Shown piece after piece: positions 33,580-49,735 of a stretch of 64,000 nucleotides of DNA. The notes below the pieces were generated by a model. It ran no database searches and had not been told where the DNA came from. It worked only from the letters and a program-made list of their open reading frames with translations. The first letter of the stretch is position 1, and each line of letters begins with the position of its first letter. Source of the stretch: Utricularia gibba (lineage: Eukaryota; Streptophyta; Magnoliopsida; Lamiales; Lentibulariaceae); NCBI GenBank assembly GCA_002189035.1, contig NEEC01000017.1, positions 2,170,001 to 2,234,000 of the forward strand. The letters are read 5' to 3'. Made by a program: the position numbers and the translations under genes.

Positions 33580-36500
33580 ATGAGCGTTGTTGGTTTTGAT
33601 TTTGGGAATGAGAGCGGTGTGGTTGCCGTTGCGCGGCAACGAGGGATCGATGTCGTGCTCAATGAAGAGTCGAAGCGGGAAACCCCGACGATTGTGTGCT
33701 TTGGAGACAAGCAACGGTTTCTTGGGACGGCTGGTGCGGCCTCCAGTCTGATGAACCCGAAAAACACAATATCCCAAGTAAAGAGGCTGATTGGACGACA
33801 GTTTAATGATCCTATTCTGCAGTCTGATCTGCAGTATTTGCCCTTCAAGGTTTCTGAAGGACCTGACGGTTATCCTCTGATACATGCTCATTACTTGGGG
33901 GAGTATAGATCGTTCACCCCCACTCAGGTTTTGGGCATGTTGTTCTCCAATTTGAAAGGCATTGCTGAAAAGAATCTAAGCGCTGCGGTTGTTGATTGCT
34001 GCATTGGTATACCTGTGTATTTCACTGACCTCCAAAGAAGAGCCGTTATAGATGCTGCAACGATTGCTGGCTTACAGCCACTTCGTCTTATTCACGAGAC
34101 AACTGCTACTGCTTTAGCTTATGGTATCTATAAGACTGACTTGCCTGAGAATGATCCTATGAATGTTGTTTTTGTGGACGTTGGGCATGCAAGCATGCAG
34201 GTTTGTATTTCTGAATTTAAGAAAGGTCAGCTGAAGATATTGGCACATGCGTTTGATCTGTCCCTTGGTGGAAGGGATTTTGATGATGTTCTTTTCCGGC
34301 ATTTTGCGTCGAAATTCAGGGAGGAGTATAAGATTGACGTATATCAAAATGCTAGGGCCTGCCTGAGGCTTCGTGCTGCCTGTGAAAAGTTGAAGAAGGT
34401 TTTAAGCGCAAATCCTAAGGCACCTCTGAGCATTGAGTGCTTGATGGACGAAAAGGATGTGAGAGGATTTATAAATAGAGAAGAGTTTGAGGAAATCAGC
34501 AGGCCCATTCTCGAGCGTGTGAGGAAACCTCTTGAGAGAGCAATTTCAGATGCCGGGCTCAGCATAGAGAACATCCATTCTGTAGAGGTTGTTGGCTCAG
34601 GTTCTCGAGTCCCAGCAATCATTAGGATTTTAACAGAATTCTTTGGAAAGGATCCTAGGCGTACTATGAATGCCAGTGAATGTGTTGCTAAAGGCTGCGC
34701 CCTACAATGTGCCATTCTTAGTCCCACATTCAAAGTGCGCGAATTCCAGGTAATCATCAGCTGTTAGCCATCACTTCACCTCATGGTTTTTGAGGCATTT
34801 TATGTCGGAATTTTGTCTGAACTTTTGCTGATTAAGTTATCCCGCTTTTCCTCTTTTTTTTTTTTTTGTTCTTTTTGTGTTTGGCATAGGTCACGGAGAG
34901 TTTCCCCTTTGGTATTGCTGTGTCCTGGAGCACTCCAGCCACGGATGTTCCTAATGGAGGAGAGGACACCCAAAAAACGTCTGTTGCATTCCCGAGGGGA
35001 AATCCTATTCCGAGTACGAAAGCTCTGACGTTGAATAGATCTGGAACTTTTAAGGTGGATATCCAATATGATGTTCACAGTGAAGTGCAAGCGCCTGCCA
35101 AAATTAGCACTTACACGGTAGCATTCTTGGATTGGTTTGCTGTTTACTGGACACCTCATATTTGACTTCCATTAACGATGCTTCGTCTTTTCAAAATGCA
35201 GATCGGGCCAGTCCACTCGACAAAGTCTGACAGGCCACCAGTGAGATTGAGATTGAAATTGAATCTACATGGAATTGTATCCGTCGAATCTGCAACTGTG
35301 AGCTTTCTTGAACTCACTTTTATAACTTCCAGTTGGATTTTCGCAGTTCAGTGAATATGCCCAAGATTCCTTGCGGTATCTGTATATTACAGCTATCTTC
35401 GCTGATAATGTTACATTTTTCTTTGCATATATATTTTTTTTATCAATTGGTCATGTTATACATAATTGTGATAATGGTGCAGTTGCTTGAGGAGGAGGAA
35501 GCAGGAGTCCCAATTGTCAAGGATGCGGATAAGGACTCTACCAAGATGGAGACTGATGAGGTTCCCGCCGAGTCTCCACTCCCAAAAACCGCTGAAATTG
35601 ATTTGAACGCACAGGATACAAAAACTGAAACCTCTGCAGCTGAAAATGGCGCTCCAGAGTCTGAGGAGAAGCCAGTTGTAATGGAAACAGAGCCAAAGGT
35701 TTGTTATATTCGTTTCACCGAGTTCCTTTTTTCCTCCTCAAAAAAAAAAAAAAAAAAAGATTCTAGAGTATTCACCATCTGATATGGTGATTTCTTCACT
35801 CCTGAAAATGTTTTGATTGTCCATGTGTCAGGTCGAGGCTCCCAAGAAAAAGGTTAAGAAAATTGATGTGCCTGTATCTGAAGTCGTATACGGGGCGCTT
35901 GCTCGTACGGACCTGCAAAAGGCCGTGGAAGAGGAATATAATATGGCTCTGCAGGATCGTGTGATGGAAGAAACAAAGGACAAAAAGAATGCTGTCGAGG
36001 CGTATGTGTATGACTTCAGGAACAAGGTACGCGTGTGTTTAGTTCGTCTTGTGGCAAGGCCATGCTACTCTTGATCGGCTAACCTTCTCGTTTTTTTTGT
36101 TTTCCTTTTCCAGCTTCATGACAAGTATACGGAGTTTGTGACTGACTCAGAGAGAGAGCAGTTTATAAGTAAACTGCAGGAAGTGGAGGATTGGCTATAT
36201 GAAGATGGGGAGGATGAAACAAAAGGTGTATACATGGCAAAACTGGAAGAGCTAAAGAAGGTTGCCTCATCGTTAACAGTTTCTTTTCTTCTACAGTGAA
36301 TTTCCACACTGGTTGACCGACTTCTTCCTCCTACAGGTGGGGGATCCCATTGAAGGGCGATACCGCGAACACATTGAGAGGGGACCCGTGATTGATCAAC
36401 TTGTTAACTGGATTAACAAGTACAAAGAAGCTGCAATGTCGAATGATCCAAATTTTGAACACATTGAGTTGGAAGAGAGGCAAAAGGTCAGTGAAATTTT

Positions 36501-37020
36501 CGATCCTGCGGCCTTTCATTAAAAGGCACCCACTGCCTATACTTGCATGGGTACTGCTGCTGCTTCGCGTGCCGGTCAACGTGACCTTAAATTCTCTTTC
36601 TTCCATGTTCTCATTGTGAAGGTTGTGAGTGCGTGTGTGGACGCTGAGGGTTGGTTGAGAGACCGGACGCGTCACCAGGATACCCTTCCGAAGCATGCGC
36701 CACCGGCCCTCCTCTCAGCCGACGTGAGGAAGAAAGCTGAGGCCTTGGACGCGTATGATGATATCTATCTAAATTTGTCTTGATTTGCTCGTATGCATAA
36801 TGTGCTTCCTCGTTGATATCTGAGATCACACTTGAGCAGGTTGTGCCGGCCAATAATGACGAAACCGAAACCTGCAAAACCAGTGGCACCAGCTCCCCCA
36901 CAAGGAGGCGAGCAACAACCAGAGCAGCCGAAGAGCGACGCGAAGACAGACGATGCGTCAACCCCTGGTGAAGCTGCTGATCCCATGGAGACAGATGATG
37001 CTCCTCCGAAGGCAGCGTAA
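33580..37020 (+). CDS. HSP70-14: Heat shock protein 70-14/15 (Hsp110/SSE type)
   Basis: Cytosolic/nuclear Hsp110 chaperone, a nucleotide-exchange factor for Hsp70. Nine coding exons: 33580-34749, 34890-35117, 35202-35297, 35483-35698, 35832-36026, 36114-36260, 36337-36486, 36622-36752 and 36840-37020, giving 837 aa. The single 390-codon first exon holds the ATPase domain (VVGFDFGNESGVVAVAR, LIHETTATALAYG, FVDVGHASMQV, GSGSRVPAI). The Hsp110-specific acidic insertion is exon 4 (LEEEEAG...METDEVP). The C-terminal helical part ends LCRPIMTKPKP and a disordered PMETDDAPP tail. The GC-rich tail and the phase-2 junction at 36752/36840 are consistent with the Arabidopsis protein as remembered. Confidence 0.95.
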
Positions 37021-37449
37021 GTTGGGGGGGATGACATATTTATTATACCTACGTCCTCGCTTATTCCATGCCAATTTGTTTTGCGTTCTGCTGCTGCCGC
37101 TGCTGCATCTGGAGTGTGTCCGTGTGTTTGTTGGACCATGTTTTGCCCATGGATCGTGTCGCTTTTTCGAACTTCGCTCACCCCTTGCACATCGGCGACT
37201 CCGGAGATCTGTTAGTCGGGTCTCTTTGTACCTTGATACTCCTCCCGGATTCTAAGAGTTTAGTGGTCTTTAGCAGCCAACTAAGGATTCATTCTTGTTT
37301 TTTGGCATTCTTTGCCCAAATCCTTTGCGTCATGTTCTTCTTCTCTCTACGTACACAGTGCTTAACAGCCGAAAGATCAGGCAGCATGCACTCAATCCAC
37401 AGGGAAAAGGAAGCGTTCAGCGGTGTGGCTGAAAGAAAATAAATGACCA
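37021..37449. other. Tail-to-tail spacer, HSP70-14/15 and CENP-C
   Basis: 429 bases shared by the 3' regions of two convergent genes. No coding content seen. Confidence 0.6.
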
Positions 37450-40400
37450 TCAACACCTGGCAGCCCAGTCAAGAAGCTCCCTCATCTCTGCTGACTCCGA
37501 GGGGATGTAGGGCTTCACCTTAAGAACGTTGTTTCCATTTGCCGGGGAGAGGCACCTCACGCCTATTAGCTTCAAGCCTGCGGTGGGAGAAAAGAAGACG
37601 ATGATTAAGTCGCAGCTGGTTTTTTTTTTTTTCCCCAAGAAGCAAAGGAAAAGAAGAAAATGATGATGGGTAGAGAGGCAGAGCACACTTACTGTCCTGT
37701 ACACGACCATACAGAAGCCTCTCCCCTCTCCAGTATTCGAGAGGTCTGGTCCTGATCCGTTTGCTTCTTCTCACGCCATTCTCAAATGACGTGCCGCGGT
37801 CTGTTCCATCGTACGGAGGTGAATGGGAGGGTTTGATTCTCATGGGAGGAGGAGCACGCAAAGTGGTAGCAAGGACACATTACACGCACCTGCAATACTC
37901 TTTCTCATGGGATGCGCCTTAGCGATGCGCTGTATTGCAGCTGCTGCTCCTTTTGAGGCGTGCAGCTTCTCCTGGTTCACCTGAAAGGAAACTGCGTCTT
38001 TAGAAGAAGAGAAGCACGTGGCAACGGCAGGTTTATCTTGTGGGGTAGTACTAGTAAGCATTACGAGCATGCACAAGACCTTTTTTGGTGAGCCAACATG
38101 ATTTTCCAGAGACGCGGCAACCTCTGCGAGTGCACCCGGATTTGGATTGTCTACTTCCCCTGCGAGACTTCTTCTTACGGGATGCGCTTTTGTAGTGCGC
38201 TTTGCTCCTCCTGCTCCTTTCGAAGAGACTAGCTTCCTCTTGCGCACCTATTACGATGAACGGTATAAAAAGTTCACACACATGAAGTATACCTAGCGCA
38301 GGTATGAAGGAGAGTGTATGAGGAATGAAGAAAACCTGTTTTTCTGAGTCAGTGTGATCTTCCTCAAATGTGCCATCCATCATGTGATCTTGGGGTACGC
38401 TTGCATTTTGGTTGTCCGTTCCACCAGCAAGACCTTTTCCCATGGGACGTGCTTCTGAAATGCGGTTTGGTTCTCGAGCTCTTTCCAAAGTGCGTGATTC
38501 CCCTTGACGCGCCTAATTTTATATACATGGAGTTCAAATGGAGATGAAGAGAACGTAAAATAAACAAGACAAGCAACGAAAGAGAAACCTGTTTTCCCGA
38601 GCCAGCGGGAGTATCCTGAATGGTAGCATTTTTTAGTGCGCTCGCATCCTGATTGTCTGTCACCGATGCACCTGAAGGAAAGCTGAAGCATGTCATACAT
38701 GCAAATCTCAAAACTAAACTGCCCTGAAAGGAAAATCTATGACAATGATACGCAAATGTATACAAGGGAAAGTCAGAGTGGAAGGATTGACAAAATGATG
38801 CTACATTATCATCACTGACAAGGATCAGCATGAGATGCAGAAACTCGATTTAAGTATGAAAATACATAGAGAGCGCATGTAAGATTGAAACCTCTGAACA
38901 ATTCTACAATAGCAGAGGATCAATACCGATGAAAAACACCAGGTGTACATTAAGTCTGTCAGTATGGAATAAGGAATCACAGTGGAAAGCCTTACGTTCA
39001 TGTGAAGTATCGTTGCCATTTAGTGCCTCGGAATTTATAACCAGTTTTTTATTTGGCTCGTCTCTGCATTTTTCAACTTGTAGACCTCTTTTTCCATCAA
39101 CCTGGCTTGAAACATCATGACCCCCTACAGCCATCTCTTCACCTAGAATCTGACTTGCATTTTCTGGGGCTCCAACCTCGGAGTATTTATCCAAGATGGT
39201 CAAAAGTAAGTTTTTCGGTACAAGATCTTGTTCCTGCAACTCGTCCATAGACTGAAGTGAAGGATCGCTTTGGGATGAAAATAGATCAACAACACCAGGA
39301 GAGAATGGATCCTTCTGAGAACTCTGTTTCTGAGATCTCTTCAATAATGATGCTATAGAAGAGAAGGGACTTTTAAGAGTAGGTGAAGTTGAAAGGGGAA
39401 TGCGACGCTGAGACAGTAATTTGGATCCCAAAGGTGATGACATGCCTCTCTTAGCTGCCAGTACCTTGTCCGTGGATGTTGAAACTTTGTCACTTTCTAA
39501 CAGCCGCATTACCTTATCAGCGGATGCTGCAATCTTGTCACTTTCAGGCAGATGATCCATGGATGAAGTGCCGTTCTTTCCAAAACTATTGTGTTCTGGG
39601 ATGGTTAAGCTCTTGTCACTTTCAGGTAGACGATCCATGGATGAAGTGCCGTTCTTTCCAAAACTACTGTGTTCTGGGATGGTTAAGCTCTCTAGATCAA
39701 GAGGCTTTATATTCAATTTCTCCTGCAAGAGATTCAAAGCTCCATCTCCATCTAAATCTTCATCATTGCAGGACAGTAGTTCACCCAATATATCACATAC
39801 TTCATTCTCTGTGACATTCCCTGTGGCAGCCACATAAACTTGCATGTATCAGAGAAACAAAAGAAACTCGCATGGTAAGTCATACATCAACTAAAAAGCA
39901 ACTCGCTAACCAGTCACTTTAGTATCTCCAAAATCCATAGCAAGTATAAAATCGGTAGTGTCCAGATTTTCTGGTCGGTCATCTTTGGAAGAGTTTGGAT
40001 TAGCCTGCTCTCCTCCTACTGGTGAGGGCGCCAACACATCATCATTTTGAGAAAAATATGCTGAATACCGATTCTTACTATTGTATGACTTCCTGCAATG
40101 AACTCATTTTTTAGGAAAATAAACACACAAACAGCTCAGAAGCATACAAGGAACACATCAGTTGATGAAACATAATATCAAAGAAGAGAAATGGAGAACC
40201 TCTGTATGTCCCATATTCCCAAAAAGTAAATGAGAAAAACATTAGAAGCAACACTTAACAGATGAGCATACAAGGAAAACTAACGCATTACCCCAGAAGG
40301 CCAGGCCTATGACGACGTGCCAGTGATGGCCTCTGTCGGTACAGCACATCAAAATCACCACCAACCTGTTTATGTATTTCCTTTCTAGCATCTGTTGGAA

Positions 40401-41291
40401 GTTGGTAAGAAATAAGCAATTGATCCAGTACAGCATTTGTTTTATACTCCATATAACTTGTAAGACAAAAAGAGAAACCAAGATGAATTACACTCCATCC
40501 TTTCGTATGCATCAAAGAACTCATCAGGATCATGAAGCAGATCAATATCCATCTTTTGTTCTCTCACATCAGGCTGTCTGTATATGTACATGAAAAGGAA
40601 AGTTGAGAAGTGCAGGCATGTATAGAAAAAACACTATAGAAAATCATGAGTGAGGCAGTCCACCTAACTTCAGCCTTCATAGAAAATGGAGCTCTACTAC
40701 GAGCGAGGGATAAACCTGGTCGTCGTTCTTGAGGCTTATCCTTGAATTTCACAGCGCCAGCATCTACCACACCTACAACACTTATAAGATCTGATCCTTC
40801 ATTCACTATTCTCTTTGCCTCATTCAGCAGCTTGCCAGGGCTCTGTATTTCCCTCTAACATGAAACAGTAAAACTAAAAAGATAAGCGTGAAAAATGAAA
40901 CTAACAGGGAAAATGGACTCTGGCGTACTCAACGCTTTGTCTAGGAGGCAGCCTCTTCCCATTTCAAGCAAAATCAAACGCGAAGCATGACTCATAAACA
41001 AAAAGTAATCAATAAAAAGTGAACTGAAGACCCTGAAACAAGTACACTGTCCCAATTGTCCACATACACGAACATCACATATCAGCACGAGATATCAACA
41101 AAACGTAGCTCACATTCCCTAAATAAAACTCAAAATCGAAGCGATCTTACCAGCGATTTCATGAATTGATGGATAGAATCCAAGTCCTTAGAGTCTACAG
41201 AAACCTGTTCGCCTGCGGACGCGATAACAGTGCGAGGGAAGAGTGCAGGACCCTGGAGCTCACTCAGCGGGTCGATGGTTTCTGTGCTCAT
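37450..41291 (-). CDS. CENPC: Centromere protein C (CENP-C)
   Basis: Inner-kinetochore scaffold that binds CENH3 nucleosomes and recruits MIS12. Twelve exons close to 756 aa: 41151-41291, 40669-40854, 40492-40573, 40292-40391, 39911-40092, 38996-39820, 38589-38671, 38336-38512, 38080-38247, 37890-37980, 37693-37800 and 37450-37577. N-terminal [32 protein letters not shown] and [17 protein letters not shown] are plant CENP-C signatures. Exon 11 carries the CENP-C motif ([20 protein letters not shown]) and exon 12 the terminal domain. Exon 6 contains a 26-residue tandem repeat; exons 8-10 repeat a basic unit ([11 protein letters not shown]-like). The exon 10/11 junction uses the AG at 37802-37801. 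An in-frame upstream codon at 41318 is less likely as start. Confidence 0.93.
39534..39689 (-). repeat. 78-bp perfect-length tandem repeat in CENP-C exon 6
   Basis: Two adjacent 78-bp units (39534-39611 and 39612-39689) differ at only a few positions and code SLTIPEH(S/N)SFGKNGTSS then MD(R/H)LPESDK. Shorter degenerate traces (LPESDK, LLESDK, ADKV, TDKV) continue for about 80 bases downstream in the gene. Confidence 0.95.
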
Positions 41292-44702
<3,411 letters not shown>

Positions 44703-45281
44703 TGACGAGAGAATCGACAGTGCTTGCAGATGGAAAATGCATCCTGTCCATTGCTTATTCAACGGACAGGAAAGAGATCCAATCCAACCACACAGCCAAT
44801 GCTTGCAAGCCCCTATTTTACTTGTTCTTGTATGTCTTCGTGATAGTAGGTTCTTTTTATTGCCTTTTGTTTTCGGAAAAATATTATTTTGCAGAATTTT
44901 TTAAATGTTTTGAATATAATAAAATGTATAAATTGTTTTCTACGAGTATAATTTGCCAATAAACTCAACTTCTAGGCAATGTTTGGATTCCATCTGATCG
45001 ATTAGGTATTGTAAAAGTAGTTAAGAACTGAGGTTACTTTTTCCAGTCGTAAATTTAATGAACTTCTTTTGTGATTCTTTATTCAAGAACAGTTACCGAC
45101 CGCCAATCATTCGGTTTGGACACGCGGAAAAGCTAGTCACTTTGGGAAGGGAAAAGAAAAAACAAAAAATACAAGGCTTTGTTGAATGTTGACGGGTGAG
45201 ACAGAAATTGGGAGGTGGTTTGCTTGTAAAGTTATAACCTGAGACTGTTTTCTTTCTGGGTATTTTTCCGGGAAGCCAAAG
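44703..45281. other. Spacer between RIO2 and VAS1
   Basis: RIO2 3' region (AT-rich, about 44830-45000) and VAS1 promoter/leader. No gene seen. Confidence 0.6.
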
Positions 45282-47626
45282 ATGGGTTCTTTGGAGATGA
45301 TTGCTAAAAGGGTTATGCTCACAGAGATGCCTGTCATGGTTCAGGTTCTTGATCGCGCAAAGGAGGATTTGTATTTTATCCTTATTTTTGTTTATATTTT
45401 CGAAGGTGTTTATGTGCTAATTCTTTGTCTAATCTTCAGATGCGCCAATTGCTTCAGGGGCTGAAGGATTGTGTCTCGTTATGTCAGGTTCTTTTACTTC
45501 ATTTCAATGTTTTGTTAACTGGGATGTTATTTAGTCTTGATTTCCTCGATTTTTGGGGGGTTCATTCATGGCTTTCTGTGGCTGCTTGATGTCTTCTATT
45601 TTAGTGGATTTTGTTAGCTGTTTATGTTATGAGTGAAGCATGGGCTTGGCTACTAGAAATTTGAGTTGTGGACCGCGTTCATTAACTGCAGTTAGTAATA
45701 GAAATAGAACTTCACTTTTTCATGTTAAAGGAGTTGGTCTTGTTCAGCAGCTGACAGGCGGGGTGCAGTTTCAATCTAATGAAAAATGCAGATTGGGTCC
45801 TTCAGTTATCCCGTTTCATTGTTAATCCCTTTCACTTTTATGTTCAGGGTGTTGTATACTGGCAACCACCAAAGGAAGCACTTGAAAAGGTACAGAAACT
45901 TGTGTGGGAGCCGTCGATCAGTAACTACGGTGCTGATGAAGGCCTCCCTGAGCTTAGGGAGTCTTTGCTGAAAAAGGTTCAATCTCCAATACTCTAGCTG
46001 TCAACCCAGATATCTTGCTGATGCAAAAGTTGCATCCCTGTAAATTTTTTGCCTGAGAAATTAGTGTTTTATTCGACTGGGAAGCTAAGTTTTTACTTTA
46101 TTTGTATCTCAGCTACGTCAAGAGAACAACTTGCACAAGTCCTCAGTAATGGTCACTGCTGGAGCAAATCAGGCACGTAACACGAAGCTTGAATTTGCTT
46201 CGATTTTCATTGCGGATTCATAGTGCATGACTCATGAACGGGTGGTCCTGCACATATTTCAATGAACTCTTGATGAAAAATATGGTTTTTGAACCTCTTG
46301 CCCTCATTCTAGTCACAATGCATAGATATTTCATGGAAGTTTCCCACAAGTTCAATGAATTGATGAGGCTAATAAAACCAAATTTCTTGCAGGCGTTTGT
46401 GAATATTGTTCTTGCGCTATGTGATGCAGGGGATTCTGTCATCATGTTTGCTCCATACTACTTCAACTCATACATGTCATTCCAGATGACTGGAGTCACC
46501 AATATTTTAGTCGGTCCAGGGGATCCAGACACCCTTTATCCAGATGCAGGTGGTCACAATCCAATCGTTATCGCTTGTCTCTGCAAGTGTTCTTCTTAAC
46601 CTTGTGGCTGCTTTTCTTCTGCTTTTCAGACTGGTTGGAGGCAACCTTGTTGAATACAAAACCAACCCCAAAGCTCGTTAGTGTTGTAAACCCCGGCAAT
46701 CCTTCTGGAACATACATCCCTCAGCCCCTTCTTCAGGTACCCTTTGCTTCCATGCTTCTTCACGCTGCATAACTACATGTCAAGTCATAACAAGTTGGAT
46801 TGCCTGTGGCAATTTTATATACGCAGAGAATATCAGACATATGCAGGAAGTCTGGTTGTTGGTTGGTTGTGGACAATACTTACGAGTCAGTAAAACTGCT
46901 TCATCTACCATTGCTGTTGTTTTCATCTCATCATCAAGCTAGAGAATTCACCTTTCCTGCAACAATCTTCTTTGCAGATACTTCATGTATGATGGCCGTG
47001 AGCACGTATGCATCGAAGGCGATCACATTGTCAACATATTCTCCTTTTCGAAAGCATATGGCATGATGGGGTGGCGAGTTGGATATGTAAGCACAACTCC
47101 TGCATTCACTTCAAGGCAACGAATTTCATCCTCATCTGATTCACCATTTTTCTGTTCATATTTCACCATCTAGATAGCTTACCCTTCAGAAGTGAAAGGT
47201 CTATCAGAAGGGCTCCTCAAAATTCAAGACAACATTCCCATATGCGCTTCAATCATCTCACAGCGCCTTGCGCTTCACTCCCTTGAAATGGGACCTGCAT
47301 GGGTTCGAGATCAGGTCAAGAACCTCGTGAAGAACCAGGAGCTTATTCTGGATGCATTATCACCGTTGGGTGACAAGGCCGTGAAGGGAGGAGAAGGATC
47401 CATTTACCTGTGGGCAAGGCTTCCAGAGGAGCATAAAGATGACTTTGAAGTTGTTCGTTGGTTGGCTAGCAAACATGGTGTGGCCTTGCTGCCGGGGAGC
47501 CCGAGCGGTTGCCCCGGCTTTGTGAGGATCTCCTACGGCGGGTTGCCGGAGGAGGAATGCCGTGTCGCCGCCGAGAGGCTCAAGAGAGGGCTGCAGCAGC
47601 TGGTAAGTGAAGGGTTGTCTCCATGA
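45282..47626 (+). CDS. VAS1: Aromatic aminotransferase VAS1/ISS1
   Basis: PLP-dependent transaminase that moves the amino group of methionine to indole-3-pyruvate, lowering auxin and ethylene precursors. Nine exons give 394 aa: 45282-45344, 45440-45487, 45848-45976, 46113-46172, 46393-46549, 46630-46736, 46827-46885, 46978-47086 and 47174-47626. QGVVYWQPPKEAL, MVTAGANQAFVN, VVNPGNPSGTY, VVDNTYEYFMYDG and the PLP lysine FSFSKAYGMMGWR are present. The intron after exon 4 starts GC (CAG/GCACGT); the nearby GT at 46177 would break the frame, so this is a GC-AG intron or a base error. It is convergent with MOT2. Confidence 0.94.
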
Positions 47627-47770
47627 TTCTACTGCACAAGACAATGTTTTGCTGGCAAAAGTGAAACAGTTGCTACACATTCGTTTAACTTCAAATGGTA
47701 CAGTTACAATACACTGGGAGAATGTGTATTATTTACTTATAACTGCAATGAAGACTTCCTCTGATGTCTG

Positions 47771-49228
47771 TCATGGGGTCGGAGTGGTTGCCTCTCCATC
47801 GATCGGTGTCGGCTGCCGGAAGGGGAAATCCACTTCCCGGAGTTGAAGAAGCAAGTACAGCAAAATCCCACAGACAAATCCCAAAGCGGCGCTCGAACCG
47901 GTCAGCGAAATGGCGGCGGATACGAGCATAACGAATGCATCTTCTTTGGTGTTCATGTCTCTTGCCGCGGCTGCCAGCTCGATTCCGGCGAATAAAAGTA
48001 GAACGCCGAGGATTCCCACGGGGAAGCTAGCCAGGATACCCGCGAACGAATTCCCGATGAGTAGTGCGAGAGTCAGCTTGGCCAAACCGAGAAAACCCAC
48101 CGACAAACCACTCCTGCCGCCGAACCGGTACTGCCCTGCTAAACCGCCGGCGCCATGGCAAACCGGCATCGCTCCAAACCAACAGCCCACGAGATTCATT
48201 ATACCGACGCTAATAGAAACTTCTGCGGCAGAGAGCTCCGTCCCCGGAAACAGATCATCGGAGAGCTTACACACTGCAATAACAGAATTCAACACGGAGA
48301 GGGGGATTTGGGGCACAGCTCCCCGCAAGAAGCCTACTTTGAAATCATCCCAAGTGATTTTGAGAACGTGGAATTTCGAGGGACCGAACTTTATGCCACT
48401 GGCAATGGATGGGTCTCGTATGAAACAAAGAATGAAGCCAAGCAAGAAAACGATAAGGGCCGAGGGAATTGCGGATAGAAATCTTCGCCGTCGCTGTACA
48501 CGTTGCTCTCTGAGAGGGATGGTTTCGGCGGCACAGCATGCTCCACCATCGCCAGCGCCGGTGGTCAAGACGAGGAAGACGAAGGAGGAAAGGGCGAGAA
48601 TAAGGCCGTCCAACCCCAGCCAGGGGCGTTGAACGGTAGTTTTTGAAGCAGATGTTGTGGTGAAATCCTGAATATACCGGATGTATTTGATGGCGGAGAA
48701 AGCAAATTGAAGACCCTGAAACGGAAAAATTGCAATCGTACCAGTAACGAACTCCAGATCCATTTAAGAATAAACATCACGCACCTGCGATAATTGAACG
48801 CCGCGGACGACCGAGCGAGGGAGGAATCGGTAGAGAAGGGTCATGAGGCCGGTGGCACCGAGGAGGAGGAGAACACCGGCGGTGGATATACCAGCAGCGG
48901 CGATCTGGGCCACCGTCAGATGAGGCGTCTCTGTGACAGCAACAGCGGCGATGGATTTCATAGGTTGTACAGGCATAGGCATGCCGAATATCGCGCCGGT
49001 GATGATGTTATAGATGCCGGTGAAAATGAGAGTGGTGGAGAGATCGAGATGGGAGACGAGACTGAGGGCTAAAACTATAGGGATGAAGGTCCCGAGATCT
49101 CCGACCGCACCGCTCATCTCTGAAAATAAGGAGCTCTTCAGACGGAAAGAGTTACCGATACGGTGGCCGCAATCATGGAGACGCCGCCTGAGGAGCGGAA
49201 CGGCGTTTTCTGGCGATCCTTCCGCCAT
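47771..49228 (-). CDS. MOT2: Molybdate transporter MOT2-like
   Basis: Member of the sulfate-transporter-like molybdate carriers; Arabidopsis MOT2 exports molybdate from the vacuole. Two exons, 48785-49228 and 47771-48715, give 462 aa. About ten hydrophobic helices; GAVGDLGTFIPIVLALS, GMPMPVQPMKSIAAVA, FRPSVVRGVQ-like LPRSVVRGVQLSQ and PVCHGAGGLAGQYRFGGR are family motifs. The ATG at 49228 is used because the codon before it in frame is GTG. The VAS1 stop lies only 144 bp away, tail to tail. Confidence 0.92.
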
Positions 49229-49735
49229 CACTCCCCGTCCCCTACTACTGCACGCAAAAGCAGCACGATACGACCTTAATATAACAAAAATGAGATATTT
49301 TTGCTAAACAAAAATAATTCTTATTTTTTTAATCCACGCGAAAATGAGATATTTTGCTTATTAAATATTAATAAATACATAACGGCAAAAAAAAAATCAA
49401 ATCTCGCTGGGAGGGGGACCGGACTCTCAATGGGCCGAACCGGATGGAGTTAAGTTCACATTATCCGGTTGGCTCGGCTCGGCACAGAGAGGTTCGAGTC
49501 ACCGTTATGAATCAAATCAAATGTTCAAGTGAATGATAACTAGAACCGGTATGTACTGCACTGCGACGGTTGACCCGGCCGGTTCAGCTAAAAAAATGAT
49601 GGGTTCACGGTTATTCCAGAGGACCGTACCGTACGAATAAACAACATGCTAACCGATACCTCCTCCACCCAAACGCATCACAAGCCTTTCTACCACTAAA
49701 CAGCCCCCAAGCTGCTTTCCCTTGTTTCTTCATCT
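49229..49735. other. Spacer between MOT2 start and NTT stop
   Basis: MOT2 promoter/leader (AT-rich near 49280-49400, GGGCC near 49433) and NTT 3' region. No gene. Confidence 0.6.

Noticed and set aside
33288-33848. 186-codon minus-strand ORF
   Set aside because: Overlaps the start of HSP70-14/15 on the other strand; the sense frame encodes a textbook Hsp70 N-terminus.
46173-46180. GT at 46177 as donor of VAS1 intron 4
   Set aside because: It changes phase and creates an early stop, whereas the GC donor gives a perfect protein join.
47910-48632. 240-codon plus-strand ORF
   Set aside because: It lies wholly antisense to MOT2 exon 2, which has clear transporter motifs and the family length; a shadow of the GC-rich real gene.
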